From the NCBI RefSeq assembly GCF_964340395.1, contig NC_135550.1, positions 22,934,676 to 22,998,675 on the forward strand: a DNA stretch of 64,000 bases, read 5' to 3'. A program made the position numbers and the translations under genes. Under the pieces are notes generated by a model. That model was not told the origin of the DNA. It worked only from the letters and a program-made list of their open reading frames with translations, and searched no databases. Position 1 is the first letter of the stretch. Every line of letters starts with the position of its first letter. Of the stretch, positions 1-13,300 are shown one piece after another. This DNA comes from Glandiceps talaboti. Lineage: Eukaryota; Hemichordata; Enteropneusta; Spengelidae.

Positions 1-242
1 TTTTCATACAGTTAGTTATGCTAGCTCGATAATATGAAGAGTCAGAGAACTGCTTGGGGCTAGACAGTAAGGAATATTACAGGTATTTGTAGTTTTTGCA
101 TATAGAAGGATTGGTCAGTTTTTATGGCCCTGCAAATTTCAACGAATGTCAGTTGTTGCCATGCAAAAATTAATAAATTATTAAATATAGTGACACATAT
201 TAACATAAACACATAAATATAAGTTTATACATGTTAAAACCA
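1..242. other. Left-edge sequence without a recognised gene
   Basis: No convincing exon, RNA gene or repeat was seen here. It could be promoter or intron of the F-box gene that begins at about 576. Confidence 0.4.
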
Positions 243-249
243 ATGTATG

Positions 250-281
<32 letters not shown>

Positions 282-470
282 TGTATGTATGTATGTATGT
301 ATGTATGTATGTATGTATGTATGTATGTATGTATGTATGTATGTATGTATGTATGTATGTATGTATGTATGTATGTATGTATGTATGTATGTATGTATGT
401 ATGTATGTATGTATGCATGCATGCATGCATGCATGCATGCATGAATGTATGTATGTATGTGTGTGTGTGC

Positions 471-507
<37 letters not shown>
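243..507. repeat. Compound microsatellite (ATGT)n-(ATGC)n-(TG)n
   Basis: Near-perfect tetranucleotide ATGT runs for about 170 bp, then shifts to ATGC units and ends as a TG dinucleotide run. The long open frames across it in several frames (Met-Tyr-Val-Cys or Thr-His type) are artefacts of the repeat. It ends about 70 bp before the first F-box exon. Confidence 0.97.
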
Positions 508-509
<2 letters not shown>

Positions 510-575
510 ATGTATATTTAGTATTGGATTTGTCACCCATCATCAATATTTGTTGCCATACTCTTCTGATACTAG

Positions 576-3500
576 ATGTATTCTGCAAGGATAAAATACA
601 ATCATCATGCCCCTACAGTGAGTTGTCATTTTACCAGATCCAGTAGCAGGTCAACTGTCTGCTACATCAACAAACTGAGTCCAGAATGTATGTACTTAAT
701 CTTCAACCATTTACCACTGGTAGATCTACTTCAAAGTCGCAGAGTTTGCAAACATTGGCATCTTTTGATCAAAGACAAGACACTGGTGAGTATATGTACA
801 CAAACATTGCTAGAGTATTGTATGATGTCACACATGTTGTCAAGGTGTTGTCAAGGTGTTTTGAGGCATGGTATGGTAAATATGTTGTGGTGATGTATTG
901 TTTGTGTGCTGTGGTGTGGGGGCTGTTATCTGTATAATCATAGTATGTGGTGTGTGTGTAGAACGTGGTAGTGTGGTGTGATATGGTGTGATGTGTTGTA
1001 GTATGGTGTGTCTTTCTACAACATGTATGGTTTGATTTGGTATTGTGTGATGTGATGTGGTGTGATGTGCTGGGTAATGTATGTGGTGTGGTCTGGTCTG
1101 GTCAGGTGAGATGTGGTGTGGTGTGGTGTGGTGTGGTGTGGTGTGGTGTGGTGTGGTGTGGTGTGGTTACAAATGTATCATGGTAGATGTTTGGTATGTG
1201 ATTGTAGTGTCATGTGATGCGACTAATTGTCTTGTTGTGTCTCAGTGATATCTAATCTACAACAAATTGACACCCTGAAAGCTATTTTAAAAGAAATCAG
1301 CGGGTACTTTTATGAATATTCTCATCAATATATGAGGAACTTCTCAAAACCACAGTTTCTTAGCGAACACTATCAAATTTGCTACGAACATCTTCACAAA
1401 CTTTTCTTATACATTTATCCAACAGTGGACGGAAGTATCCTTATCCAATAGCCATATTGTGGACTGGTCAAGAGCTGCACAGTGGTTCTCAGAGTGTGGT
1501 ATCACATCATTGGTAAGTGTTCTTACAGCATAACCCATTGAACTACTATGCCAGCTGTTTAGTACTAGGCAGCTATAAATTGACCATTTCCTTGACACAC
1601 ACAAATAAACTGCTTTATTATAAAGGGACTCTGTCAGGTGTCAGGTTTGTTGACAGGTGACAATTTTGCAGTCTCTGGTTGAAGGTTACACTTACAAAAC
1701 AAATTTAATTTTTTTTTTCATTTTTGATAGGACTTCAGAAGAAGCATATTACCAGGAGACAACAGTTACATACAAAATAATGTTGCTGACTTAGTCAAAT
1801 TGAACAGTTTGAGATACTTATGCATTGGACCAGTGTCTGCTGATTTACTGTATGCCATAGCTGATAATCTTCATGACTTGACAGTGCTACGAGCAAGTAG
1901 GATAGTTGGTTCTGATGAAGATAGCATACTATGGTAAGAATATATCATACTCTTAGCTTAGAATCTAAACTGCATCTATTTGAGCATTCATCCACCATCC
2001 AAAATTATAGACCAAATTTTGATTAGCATTTGCTTTGTATAATTCTGGCCATTTACATGTAATATTCCAAAAGACAACTAATGAAGCAAGAACTTGAACA
2101 CTTATCAAAATCTTTTAAGAATGCCATATTGTAGCAAACATATTATCATGGCAGTGAGGGTCTTCTGGGTCCATATGAGTCTTTTCACTATCCCAACACA
2201 CTGCAACTATCACCTTTGTCAACCCAATTCCTGCCACTGTCTCCAGAAAGAAGGCATAATGTGCATTCAAATCAGGCACAATAATTGTTTCTTCAAATTT
2301 GAATGGATGGTCCTTGGATAGCAGGGGAAAATTACTTAGCCAAGAGGGTCATACAGCCATACAGTAGATGGAATGATGCTGATCAGAAGAACACTTTCAA
2401 GTTTTTACAATCTTCACATTACTGCCACACCATATAATGTCATACTCTTGCATAGGATGCATTTCACAATCTGATGTTCAACTATTCAGCAGAGCTATCT
2501 GTATAGATCAATGCTGTTTACACACTTTGGTGTGGTCATGAATTTCAATTACTAGTATCAAACCTGTACTGTATCTTGAACGAATGGTATAATTTCACAT
2601 GATCCTATCTATTTACAGGTCTACTATATATACTCTTGATATTAAACAACTAACCAAGCTGACAAATCTAAGTGAATTACGACTCAGTGGACAAAGAACA
2701 CTACAATGCAAAGTATATAATGGCTTGTCATCACTGGCTAATTTGAAGAACCTCAAGATTCTAGTAAGTGAGATTTTCTTTCACACACTAAGTTGAGACT
2801 TGAATTTCAGTCCTAAATGTAGGTGTTACTTCCACACTAGAGAGAGTGGAGACTTTTAATTAGGTGGCACACTGATTTTTATGTCTCACATAATGTTTTT
2901 TGTTATGAATTACACAAAATACAGATACTATCAGAGTCTAAATTTTTATTTGTGTAATTTGTAACAAAAACCCATGTGTGATATGAAAACTCATCATTCC
3001 ACCTAATTCAAATTCTATAGTCTCTCTAGTTTGGTAGTAAATGGGTGTAAATGAAGGAAACTTAGAGGAACTTTCAGTAATCGGTCAGCATAAACCGTTG
3101 CACTGGATCACTGATTTGTAGGGACATTGAAGGACCATTATAGATGCCATACACTTTTGACTACACATATTTTTGGTTACCCCCAGTAGTTGTTTTAAAG
3201 AAGTGGTTACAAATACAAGTATACTAAAAATAGAAATAAGTCTGACTGGACTTTTCTGGGAAAATTAGAGGAAGAAACTTCAGTAATCAGTCATCAACAG
3301 TTGCACTGATCACTGATTTGTAGGAACATTGAAGAGACTTTTAATGGTTGTCTTTGTAAAGAGAGGTCAATGAATGAAATTACATGAAATGAAGAAAAGT
3401 CAATAGAAATCAGTCATTTTCCTTGTGTAGTTCAAGAAATATAGTTTTGAATTTGAATGAATTACAATTTAATGAGGAATTTTGGTTAACACAGTACAAA

Positions 3501-5924
3501 ATGACATGGTCATAAATGGTTACCACTGTCCTCTTTATGGCAATGTTATCCGATCCCATATTCATTCCCTGAAGAGGGTGTGGTTTATTTCAGCCTATGG
3601 GACTATCAATGGGCAGATTTACCTGTTGTACATGTTGTCTCTGATCCAATCAGAGGGCTTGCTTCATACAACCTATTGAATACTAATTAGCTTCAAAATA
3701 TGCTCAGAATGCATGTTTACTGTAAATGCTATTTTGTTGTTACTTCTACAGAGCCTATCTGAGCTTTGGTGTCACAACCATGAATTAACCAAACTGGGAA
3801 AGCTACATCAACTTCAAGAATTAGATATTTCATTGGAGAGTGAATGGAACAAAGAGGTATATTTTACAAGCTTGTATGTATTTATCTCAAACTCAGTTCA
3901 GTCTCCTAACAGTAACTTTGTACAATCATGTACAGAAATTTTGCTGTACTTCATTTCAACAATGACCAATGAAAATGAATCCCATTCCGTAAATTCACTC
4001 CAGTAAACCAGTATTGTTCTGTTTATTAGAGTCAAACTGAATGATACTCTTCTTACCTCCAGCTTATCAAACACAAACAAGAGTTCTAAAATTTGGTGAA
4101 GTGACTACGAGTTTTACCATGTTATACTCCTCTCAGTTACTGATTTCTATTTTCTTCATAGAATTTTGAAGCTTTGGGAAAGTTGACCAACTTGACGACA
4201 CTAAGATTGTTCATCCCTTGTTTGTACTTAGATGTAGGTCAAGCTGAAGCTTTCGAAAAACTTACACAGTAAGTACTTTTAATCATTTGATATCATCATG
4301 ATATATATCTAGATTGGAAGTATCAAACTATGTAATATTGATTTGATATCAATATCATGATATGAATCTACAGATTGAAAATACCAAACTACTATTATGT
4401 GATATGATGAAAGCTTACCTGTGCAAATGTTCAGTCTAAGTTCCTGAATTTAACTTCATTTTGTACCAAACAAGCTCACCAAAGTTTTCGCCAGGTATCC
4501 ACCATGGCTTCATCAGTGTTTTCTGAAGTCACAGCGCATGCATGACTTCGGACAATTATCCCAAATTCTTGGAAGTTGGTAACGTCCCCTTCACGATTCA
4601 TAGATGGTTGTAAAGTCTGATAAGAGTCACTTCCTTATTCCCTCTCATAAACTGCAGAAAACACTGACGAAGGCATGGTGGATATCTGGTGAAAGCTTTG
4701 ATGAGCTCCTTGAAAATTTGGTGCAAAACGAAGTTAAATTCATGAACTTATTATGTAGTATGTTTGCAAAGTTTCACCTTTTGGTAGAATTAATACCTGG
4801 CTTCTGATATTAATAATTATTGCTATATTCATTTCTTTATAACAGGTTAAGATTTCTGGAATTGACTGATTTCTTCTTTTTACGTGGTGGAAAGGTTGGC
4901 CGTGCTTTGCAGAAGTCGACAAATCTTCAAACATTGTCTATTATAGTTGATATGGTGGAAAGGGTCCCTTTGGTATGTATGTACAAATGTAAAGTAATCT
5001 TGACCCCAGTTTTTAGCTTCAGAATGGGGAACTTACGAGATCTTGGGCATCTGTCTGTCTGTCTGTTATATGTCTGTATCGTCAATACCTTGAGAGAATG
5101 CATTTTTAATTTGGATAAGTATGTAGCATGACCAGGTTCAGAGACAAAACTATCAGGCAACAACGTTGCCAATATATGGAACACTATGTGGCATTCCAGG
5201 AAACTTAACTAATGCAAACATTTAACTTTAAGTATTTTTTATTTGGCACAGATGGTTTCCTGTGTCTTCAAAGTTGTCATTGTATTTGACGATGCAGAGT
5301 AACGAAGGGAAGTTTTAAAATCAACATATTTATGATTTGCTTACTTGCATTCTGAATTTATCAAAGTTTTGGACAATAAGGTTCCCTGTCCATTGGGCAC
5401 ACAATACAGAAGTCATTTCTACGAACCCTGCATCACGCCCTTGGCAAACTTAGCAATTCTGGCTCAGAAGTGGCTTGGTGTATGTACACTGGGTTTGAGG
5501 CATCATGGGAAGTACATAAGTTAGTAAACTTGATTTTCTTTGTTTACAGAAAGCACTCGCTAACCAGGCACTTCTTGATTCTATACCTTATTTGGGCCAC
5601 ATACCACATGTATGTTTTCAGTATTTATCTATTGCAAAAGTCTTCGCTGAAGACCATAACACATGGATAGCCTTTGACATGATAGACAACAAGATTACTA
5701 TAGAAGAAGATGAAGAAGTCAAGTGTGAATGCATTTGTATACTAAAGTCAACATGTGAACTGTCTTCACAAGATTTACAACGGTTGAGTTACAAGGAATG
5801 CAGGGCATTTGAAGAGAGGAGAAGTTACAATTGGGTACAAGACTATCTGCATCAACAATTGCCAAATTCCATTATTGAATTCAGGGGTATTGTCTCTTTA
5901 AAATGTGTTGAGGATGACCTGTAG
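576..5924 (+). CDS. F-box and leucine-rich-repeat protein (8 exons, 452 aa modelled)
   Basis: Likely the substrate-recognition subunit of an SCF (Skp1-Cullin-F-box) ubiquitin ligase. Exons: 576-785, 1426-1512, 1731-1933, 2619-2763, 3752-3856, 4162-4268, 4846-4972, 5550-5924. All junctions are GT-AG and the frame stays open. The F-box lies at about residues 31-72, starting INKLSPE and holding LPLVDLLQSRRVCKHW. The junction at 785/1426 restores the typical Leu-Trp end of the motif. Residues about 130-330 carry divergent LRRs of the type LTNLSELRLS, LHQLQELDIS and LTNLTTLRLF. The C-terminal exon is acidic and has no LRRs. Met at 576 follows an acceptor-like AG, so an upstream exon may exist. An open frame at 1227-1451 is left out because it lies in intron 1 and breaks the frame. 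Orthology to a named FBXL gene is not clear. Confidence 0.83.
1111..1167. repeat. (GGTGT)n pentanucleotide repeat
   Basis: About 11 tandem GTGTG/GGTGT units inside a wider G/T-rich stretch (about 880-1170) in the first intron of the F-box gene. Confidence 0.9.
2828..3040. mobile_element. Foldback MITE, family A, short copy
   Basis: Intron 4 of the F-box gene. The ends are inverted repeats: the left end reads CTAGAGAGAGTGGAGAC then TTTTAATTAGG, and the right end reads CCTAATTCAAATTCTATAG then TCTCTCTAGTTTGGTAGT. Internal arms contain TCTCACATAATG and its inverted partner. It is clearly related to the copies at about 10.14-10.51 kb and 40.01-40.38 kb. No coding capacity. Confidence 0.75.
3055..3350. 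repeat. Dispersed direct repeat pair, about 90 bp
   Basis: Two imperfect direct copies, about 3055-3147 and 3261-3350, share TTGCACTG, ATCACTGATTTGTAGG and ACATTGAAG. They lie in intron 4 of the F-box gene next to the family A element. Origin unknown. Confidence 0.65.
4424..4760. mobile_element. Foldback (MITE-like) inverted repeat
   Basis: Intron 6 of the F-box gene. The left arm (about 4435-4545) holds TGAATTTAACTTC, CACCAAAG, GGTATCCACCATG and CAGTGTTTTCTG. The right arm (about 4655-4750) carries the inverted partners CAGAAAACACTG, CATGGTGGATATC and GAAGTTAAATTCATGAA. This is a long imperfect hairpin with no coding capacity. Transposon superfamily not determined. Confidence 0.75.
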
Positions 5925-6718
5925 TGGGCCAATGGTAGTCAGTGATTGCTACAAAATTGGTTATTGGGGGCCACTTGTAATACGGTTGACCAATGGTTGG
6001 CAGTGATATAGGGTTAGTTTGTTGGATGCCACTTGTAATATGGTCAACCAATGCCTTTATGGTATACAGTGGACCAATGGTAGCCAGTAATACAAAGTTG
6101 GTTCATGTTATGTGCCACCTGTAATATAGTGGTCCAATGGTAGTTGGCAATACAAAGTTGAGTCATGTCTGGGGCACATGTAATATGATGAACCAATGGT
6201 AGTTGGCAATACAAAATTGGGTCATGTCTGGGGCATCTGTAATATAGTGGACCAATGGTATTTGGCAATACAAAGTTGAGTCATGTCTGGGGCACCTGTA
6301 ATATGATGGACCAATGGTAGTTGGCAATACAAAATTGGGTCATGTCTGGGGCATCTGTAATATAGTGGACCAATGGTAGTTGGCAATACAAAGTTGAGTC
6401 ATGTCTGGGGCACCTGTAATGTAGTGGAGCATTGGTAGTTGGCAATACAAAGTTGGGTCATGTCTGGGCCATCTGTAATATAGTGGACCAATGGTAGTTG
6501 GCAATACAAAATTGGGTCATATGTCTGGGGCACCTGTAATATAGTGGACAATGGTAGTTGGCAATACAAAATTGGGTCATGTCTGGTCACATGTAATATA
6601 GTGGACCAATGGTAGTTGGCAATACAAAGTTGGGTCATGTCTGGGGCACCTGTAATATAGTGGACCAATGGTAGTTGGCAATACAAAATTGTGTCATGTC
6701 TGGGCCACCGGCAACCAA
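5925..6718. repeat. Minisatellite of about 60 bp, roughly 12-13 copies
   Basis: Unit of the form GGACCAATGGTAGTTGGCA followed by ATACAAARTTGGGTCATGTC then TGGGGCACCTGTAATATAGT. It starts at the stop codon of the F-box gene, whose last codons (CTG TAG TGG GCC AAT) already resemble the unit, so it probably forms the 3' UTR. The first copies are the most diverged and the copies from about 6120 onward are very similar. Each unit carries CCAAT on the plus strand. Apparent minus-strand open frames are repeat artefacts. Confidence 0.93.
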
Positions 6719-6738
6719 TGGTAAGTTCTTTAGAAATG

Positions 6739-6744
6739 AATAAA
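6739..6744 (+). terminator. Candidate polyadenylation signal of the F-box gene
   Basis: AATAAA about 815 bp after the stop codon and just beyond the minisatellite. Another AATAAA at about 6990 is an alternative. Confidence 0.4.
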
Positions 6745-6965
6745 TGTTAAAATGAAAAATGTTAACCAGTAACCAATTGTACTTCTCCTCAACACCACAT
6801 CTTGTCTTCAAGTTACCATGTGTATTATCCACTAACTAATCATTTTCTATAAATGTTTTATACATTTGTATGGACACAAATTCTGTAAAATAAGATTGCT
6901 AAATCATTTCCAAATTCACAGTAATTTGCACAAATTTTTTTGGGGTCACCTTTATACTATTGTTC

Positions 6966-6971
6966 TTTATT
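6966..6971 (-). terminator. CPSF2: Candidate polyadenylation signal of CPSF2
   Basis: AATAAA on the minus strand (TTTATT on plus) about 400 bp beyond the CPSF2 stop codon. The F-box and CPSF2 genes are convergent, so their 3' ends may meet or overlap here. Confidence 0.4.
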
Positions 6972-7373
6972 TACATTGTTAGATTTTATGTCAATAATAA
7001 AATTTGTATGTAAAGTGAACATTGGAATATTGTTTTCAGATTCATCTTGTATTCTCTTATCAAATCAACACTGGTGTAGTTATCACTCTCTCACCTCCAC
7101 AAATGAGAAAAACAATACAACTTGTTCATCTTCTGTAAAATACTTCTGAATTTACTGAGAATAAACAGAACTTGAAACAGGTATTCACAAAATACTCTGG
7201 AGTAAAACTAAAAACAGAAACATAATGAAATACAAGACACAAATGTTCATAGCTTGTTCTTGAAAACAAGCCTTCCTACGCAGACCTCCTTGTCAGCAAT
7301 GTACTCATAGCAGATATCTCCAACTTTGAATATCAAGAGTCTAGATACTGTTATTACACATGTAAAGCCAGTT

Positions 7374-10300
7374 TTACACAACAGCATATTGTTCATATAA
7401 CAATTCTCGTATTTTGAAGTAATCTTCACATAGACAGCCTTCCAGGGATAGCAATCCAGCTTCACTCTGAAAAGTATAGGAGAGACCAAATAAAACCATT
7501 GTAAACTGAACAAATGATACTGATTTCATTACAAAGTGTTAAATGTTAAAACTGGTTATTTCAAAGATTCTTGTGCATATTATTATATATTTCCCAACTC
7601 CTTCATAGATTCCTAGTCTATAATAGGAATCTCTGGCCTCTATTGTCAGCTTTGTGCTCTAAGTCTCATACAGTCTCCCTAGAGTGTCAATAGTTTTTCC
7701 TTATAATCATAATACAACGGTTGGTTTCCCCACAATTCATCAGTTCATCTAGACGACTTTCAAATATACATGTATATAAGGTTCATGATACTACATCATA
7801 ACAACATCTAATTGGGCTGTAAGGGAGAACTAGATGGAAATATTTTGATATCTGATTACATTTTTCTGGAAAAAAGATAAATGATTCAAGCTTTTTTAGT
7901 ATATGACACTTCATTTACAATTACATATATGGTGTCTTGTCATGTTTTTTCCTCCTTTGGCTTTTTCTAGAGTTGTACCAGCATATCTTTATTTATGACA
8001 CAACATCAAAGCCAACACATTTACAACTGAAGTGCTAACTCATAAGGCTCCAGTGAATGTCCTATGCCATAAAACCAAATTAACTTCTCAATTCAAAGAA
8101 AAGACAAAGCAAGTACTTTTCAAAATGTCATAAGCTCAAGACAACATTTTCCAGACTTTTATAATAACCTTTTAGTAAATCTATGAGTTCTAGCTAGACT
8201 TTGATACCCTTGTAATGCACTTCTGCAATTCATACATAGCGCATTTCTTTGTATTTTGATTTGTTCTATCTACATTTTGTAACTATGTCATTTTCAAAAA
8301 ACTGTGTTGAGAATAAAAGGATTTATGATAGTAAACTAACCCTTTTGATTGCAACCATGTTGTTACATACAATGACACCACCGACAAACTCTGCCTGTAT
8401 GCCCTGTCTCAGTAGTATCTGTTTGAATTCCATCAGTCTTGGCTCATTGATAAATACTTCCTGGTGTCCAGGTGTCTGCAAAGAATCAACAAAGTCTTTG
8501 TGAAGTATGGGACATAGTGAGAAATAAGGTAAATCCACTGTTGGTTTGAAGTATTAAAGTCTGTTATATTAAGGTATCTTAAGTTTGTTTTACCATCATC
8601 ACCAGCACCACCTTCACCAAGTATAACCAGCAACAGACATAGCATTTACAATGTGAAACTTGTTACAAACAGAAAATAAACAACTGAATTTGATTAATAA
8701 CACTAGGCACAGCATGTTGGAGGTACAGAGACATTTATTACATTCCATCATTTGATAAGAACAGTTTTATGGTCTCTTTACGTGACAGTTCACAGTCACA
8801 AATAAATGTAAAGTTCCTCTGGCATTCAATGTACACATAAAGAGGACATAAAACTGTCCTTATCAAAGGATCACATGTAATAGTCATATCCATACTTTCA
8901 ACATGCTGTGTCAAGTGTTTTTAATCCAATTCACATGTTTACTTTGCCTGTTTGTAATCAGTTTGACTTGTTAATGCTTGCCTGTCACTGGTTGTATGTC
9001 ACTTGTATGAGTGCATGCCATATAACAAGTCATGATATACTAGTACTATTTGCACTTCACTAGTAAGATAGGAAAAATTGCATTTAATCAATGTAAAATC
9101 CAATGGCTTATCTTTTATGTATGTTTGTGTGCAAGTAATAAACATGCGTGTCAAAACAGTAGTGGGTTATACTAGTAGGTAGCTAAACTGTCACCAGCAG
9201 ATCACACTTTTTTATTTCTTATTTCACTTCAATGGATAGTATGAAAAGTTATACAGAACATTAAATCTGCTCTTACTTCAGTTGGCGGTAATCCCTCCAG
9301 TGTGGGCACACCATCCACACTCTTGGACTCTTTCTTCTTGCTATTTGTTTCTTTAAAAGAAAGAAAATTGGAAAAAAGTTGATTGGTATTTTGTACAAAA
9401 GAATCTGAAAATCTGATAGCAATCCATTCTTGAACTTGACAAAAAGAAGTGTTGGAATTCAGGGTGCAAGCCTTTACAACATTCTTTTAAGAGTATTTTA
9501 AAGGAATAGTCCAATCAGACTTATTTCTGCCTTTATGATATTTGTATTGCTTACTGCTATCAACTTACATATGATTTTGAGTGATGAAATAGCGCCCTAG
9601 TAACTTATTCAACATTGGAATCTTGTAAAGAAACCATGCTGTACTTATATGTGTTCTGCCATTTTGGGGATTCCCTGCAAGGGATTGTGGGGGAACATTG
9701 CAGGAAATGACATCATAGTTACCACAATCCCCTTGTCTTGACAGAGATTGTGGCAGCTTGATGAAATTTCCTTTCCCACAAATGAAAGGTAGCTGACATG
9801 TGTGGAGAGGCAAATGTAACAAGTTGAGATGAAAATCCTTGACTTCAGTTTCATTGGCATTACAAACACTGACTTTAATCTCTGTTGTAAACAAACCTGG
9901 CTGTTTGGGTTCATCACCATCTTCACCCTCTTCAGCAAGTTCACCTTCTTCAAGAATGACACCAGTGTCTACAACATTGGCAGTGAGTTCTAGCTGTCCA
10001 TCTATCCAGGCCAATTCTGCATCTTTGGCTTTAGAGAACTCTAAAGAACTGACCAATGCATCTGTTAATTTGACCTAGAAGAGTAAGATATATTACAATC
10101 ATTATACTTTAGTACTAAGGCTGAAAATCAAACAATATAAAACCAAAACAGAGTGACTATAGAGTTTTAATTTGGCTCAATGTTTTTCACATCTCACAAA
10201 AAAAAGGTTTCTGTTATTAATTACAGAAAACAAAATACAGGCACTGATAGCGTACAAGCATATAAAATAATACATTTGATCTCACTATGAACACAAATCA

Positions 10301-13300
10301 ACATCACTGTTGGATAAAACACGGAAGCTTCAAACACAAGACTGTTACTTTGTGGTTGCAGTGAGGTAAAATATAACATTTCACGCACTTGTACTCTATC
10401 AGTGCCTATATTGTGTTTGTATTATTCACAACAAAAAAGTTACATGAGATGAAATACACATCATGTCGCCTAATTGAAACTTTACAGTCTTTCTGGTTTG
10501 GTAGTAACAGGTCAGTACTATACAACAATTAAGTACAAGTTGCAAAGAGCAAAGATGCACACTAAACACACTACATCTATTTACTATTATCAGTGAATTC
10601 ACAAGTGTCTATTACCTGGAATATATGACTCTCCATGGTAGCATCAACTGTTTCATGAGTTTGTGGTAACAGGACTTTGTTAATTCCTGTGATAGATTTA
10701 CAGTAATCTGCAAAGGATGATGTGGCTTCTGCTGTACCATGTACTAAAATCTGGAATGAGAAAGATACAACCACTACATAAAGAACTTGAGAACAATTTC
10801 AGGTGCTAATTGGTGAAGGTCTTTCAAATTCTTCATTTAGGTTTTAGACGAAATGTGTAAGGTGCTCAGAAAAATAGTTCCAATCATAATTGTCTAATGT
10901 GAGCAAACAACGGTGAATCATATTTTCAATGCATGCATGCATGCATATGTATGATTGTACTTCAAGATATTTTTCCTCCCTAACAAACAATAGTGTCACT
11001 ACATTTCAAATGCATGCCTAAAATTCTACCAGAGTGAGACAGATATTTGTCTAGACTGTAAGATGCGTTGTGTCATTCTGCCATTCACCAGCCTCCCCTC
11101 TGAAGAGTTGACTGATGTGTGAGGGTGCCCTATCACAGCGTACCTTAAAGACTAATATTTACCTACTGTCGATTCAAGTCACAATGCTTGTTACCTACAT
11201 ATTTCTACTTACAAGTTGTTTTGGTTTCATAATTGAAATAATCTTCCTCATAGATTCACCATCAGATCTTCCTTCAAAGTCGATGAAAATCACTGGACAA
11301 CTGCATACATAAGAAATACAAAATATATATATAAAGCTAATAAATAACAAAATGTGTTTATAGTGAGCAATTTATGCAAATCTTTGAATGTAGTCATCAG
11401 TATATGTATGAAAGTGTTTACTTTACAGTATAACTACAGCAAATAATGTGATTTTGAATGTGATAATTGTTTACTAATCTCTCTAGCTTAGACTCTAGGC
11501 ATGTACTTGATTTGGGCTATTACCCACAACTCACAGCCTACAATTACGCTTTCAATGTCACTTCAATGAAGCATCAGCCAACTCACATTTGAATTACACT
11601 TATAGTTTGTTGCCGACTTAGTTCAAATGCACTGGTGATATTTTTCCTGCCAACAATGCATTCTGTATTTGAATATCACAACTGAAATCAGACTGTCTTG
11701 AGATTTCTTCATTTAACAATTGTCAATTATAAATATATCTTTAACCCCTTGTTTATGCAAATAACAGGAAAAGCTGAGCATAAAACCAGGTGACTTACTT
11801 GATGTCCACCATAGTGTCTTTGGCAACACACTTTGTAGGTACATTACTCATATCTAGAAAGAAACAAATAAACCATCAACAGGTCTGGGTCCAACTTTAT
11901 AACACTGACATTGCATGAAAGCATGGCTTTCTCTGATTCATCAACAACTATCTAAATGAGAGTTAATATAGTACATTTCAAATAAAAATACAATAAAAAT
12001 AGCATATATGACGCTGACGTAGTGACGATAACAAAGCATTAAAACATGATATGACGTCATCAAGTCTTGTAGTTTAATTAAGCCATTATTGTGAACCAAC
12101 CCTAAGAATGTGTATCAAGTATAGATATTAGAAATTCAAAAATCTATGGTACAATGCAGTCGTAGGCACTGCTAGAATAATGAACACTATGAAGGATGAC
12201 TACACACCTTGCTCCATCTCAGCATCACCATCTAGACCAAGCTCTTTATCCTGAAATACAAACATACCATTAACCTTAAGTTATGAATGGAAACTGCTTT
12301 ATCATATGTTTACATGCAATTGATGAATGCTGATAGTTTTCATATATAATAAACACAGATATCATAAAATCAAGCCCTACATTAGTGCCATTTATAAAAT
12401 GTACTAGATCAGTTAAATTCAAATGAAAACTTAACTTCAACAAGTCTGCCTTTCTTACCAGCACATCACAGAAACTGTTGATGTAGTTTTGCTTCCAAAA
12501 ATACATGCTGTCTTTTACTCACAAAGTCTACTCACAAAGTATTCCCTATAAAGAAAAGTGTAACAACTATCCACTTTTTTAATCATCATACAGTACTACT
12601 TGACAGCAGCATACATATTTTTCATGGTACAGAAAATTGTAACACCTACCAGTTGTTTTTTTATCATCATACAGTACTACCTTTAACAACAGTATAATTA
12701 CAATGTACATATTTTTCACTGTATAGAAAAGTGTGACACCTACCAGCTTTTTATCATCATCTCCTGCTGCAAGATCAGAGATGATAAAATCTTCAGCTTT
12801 GATGATTTCACCATAGTCATCCCATCTTATCCTTTCTTCATGAGAAGGAAACATAGGATATGACTTCTTTGCCTGTTTGAAAAATCCACCACTCTTTCTA
12901 CTTCCCTTTGTTGCAAAAAAAAAAAAAAAAAAAATCCGTAATTAATTAATTAATTAATTAAACAGGATATATTATAAGTGTTGTCATTTCTTCCAGTATT
13001 TCTCTCTTGTACAACAAATACTTATTATGTTGTTCTACTGTCAAAGTATATATATATATATCTTATTATCTTGGTCAATGAGGTTGGACAGAGGTTCAGT
13101 TTATACCTATCTGACTATTTTTCCCAGAGGATATCTCAATATGTTGTGGATGAGTGTGGATGAAACGACTGCCTATAACACAAGACCCAAGTAATCTGAT
13201 TGTGGTGGAGAACTGATTCCTGGTGTGGATTTCAGTGAAGATTAGTGAAGCCACAGCATTATGAGCATTAGTTATCAAACTCCAACCCTTGAGGGCGCTC

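Noticed and set aside
243-520. Long overlapping open frames of Thr-His-Ile and Met-Tyr-Val-Cys repeats (also at 53.0-53.3 kb)
   Set aside because: They are translations of ATGT, CATA and CA microsatellites in all frames, without start context or splice support.
1227-1451. Open frame MSCCVSVISNLQQ... as an F-box gene exon
   Set aside because: Joining it to the F-box exon breaks the frame. The acceptor at 1425 gives an in-frame join with the expected Leu-Trp end of the F-box.
12051-12060. Palindromic ATGACGTCAT (CRE/AP-1-like) in a CPSF2 intron
   Set aside because: A single 8-10 bp site deep in an intron is expected by chance and has no supporting context.
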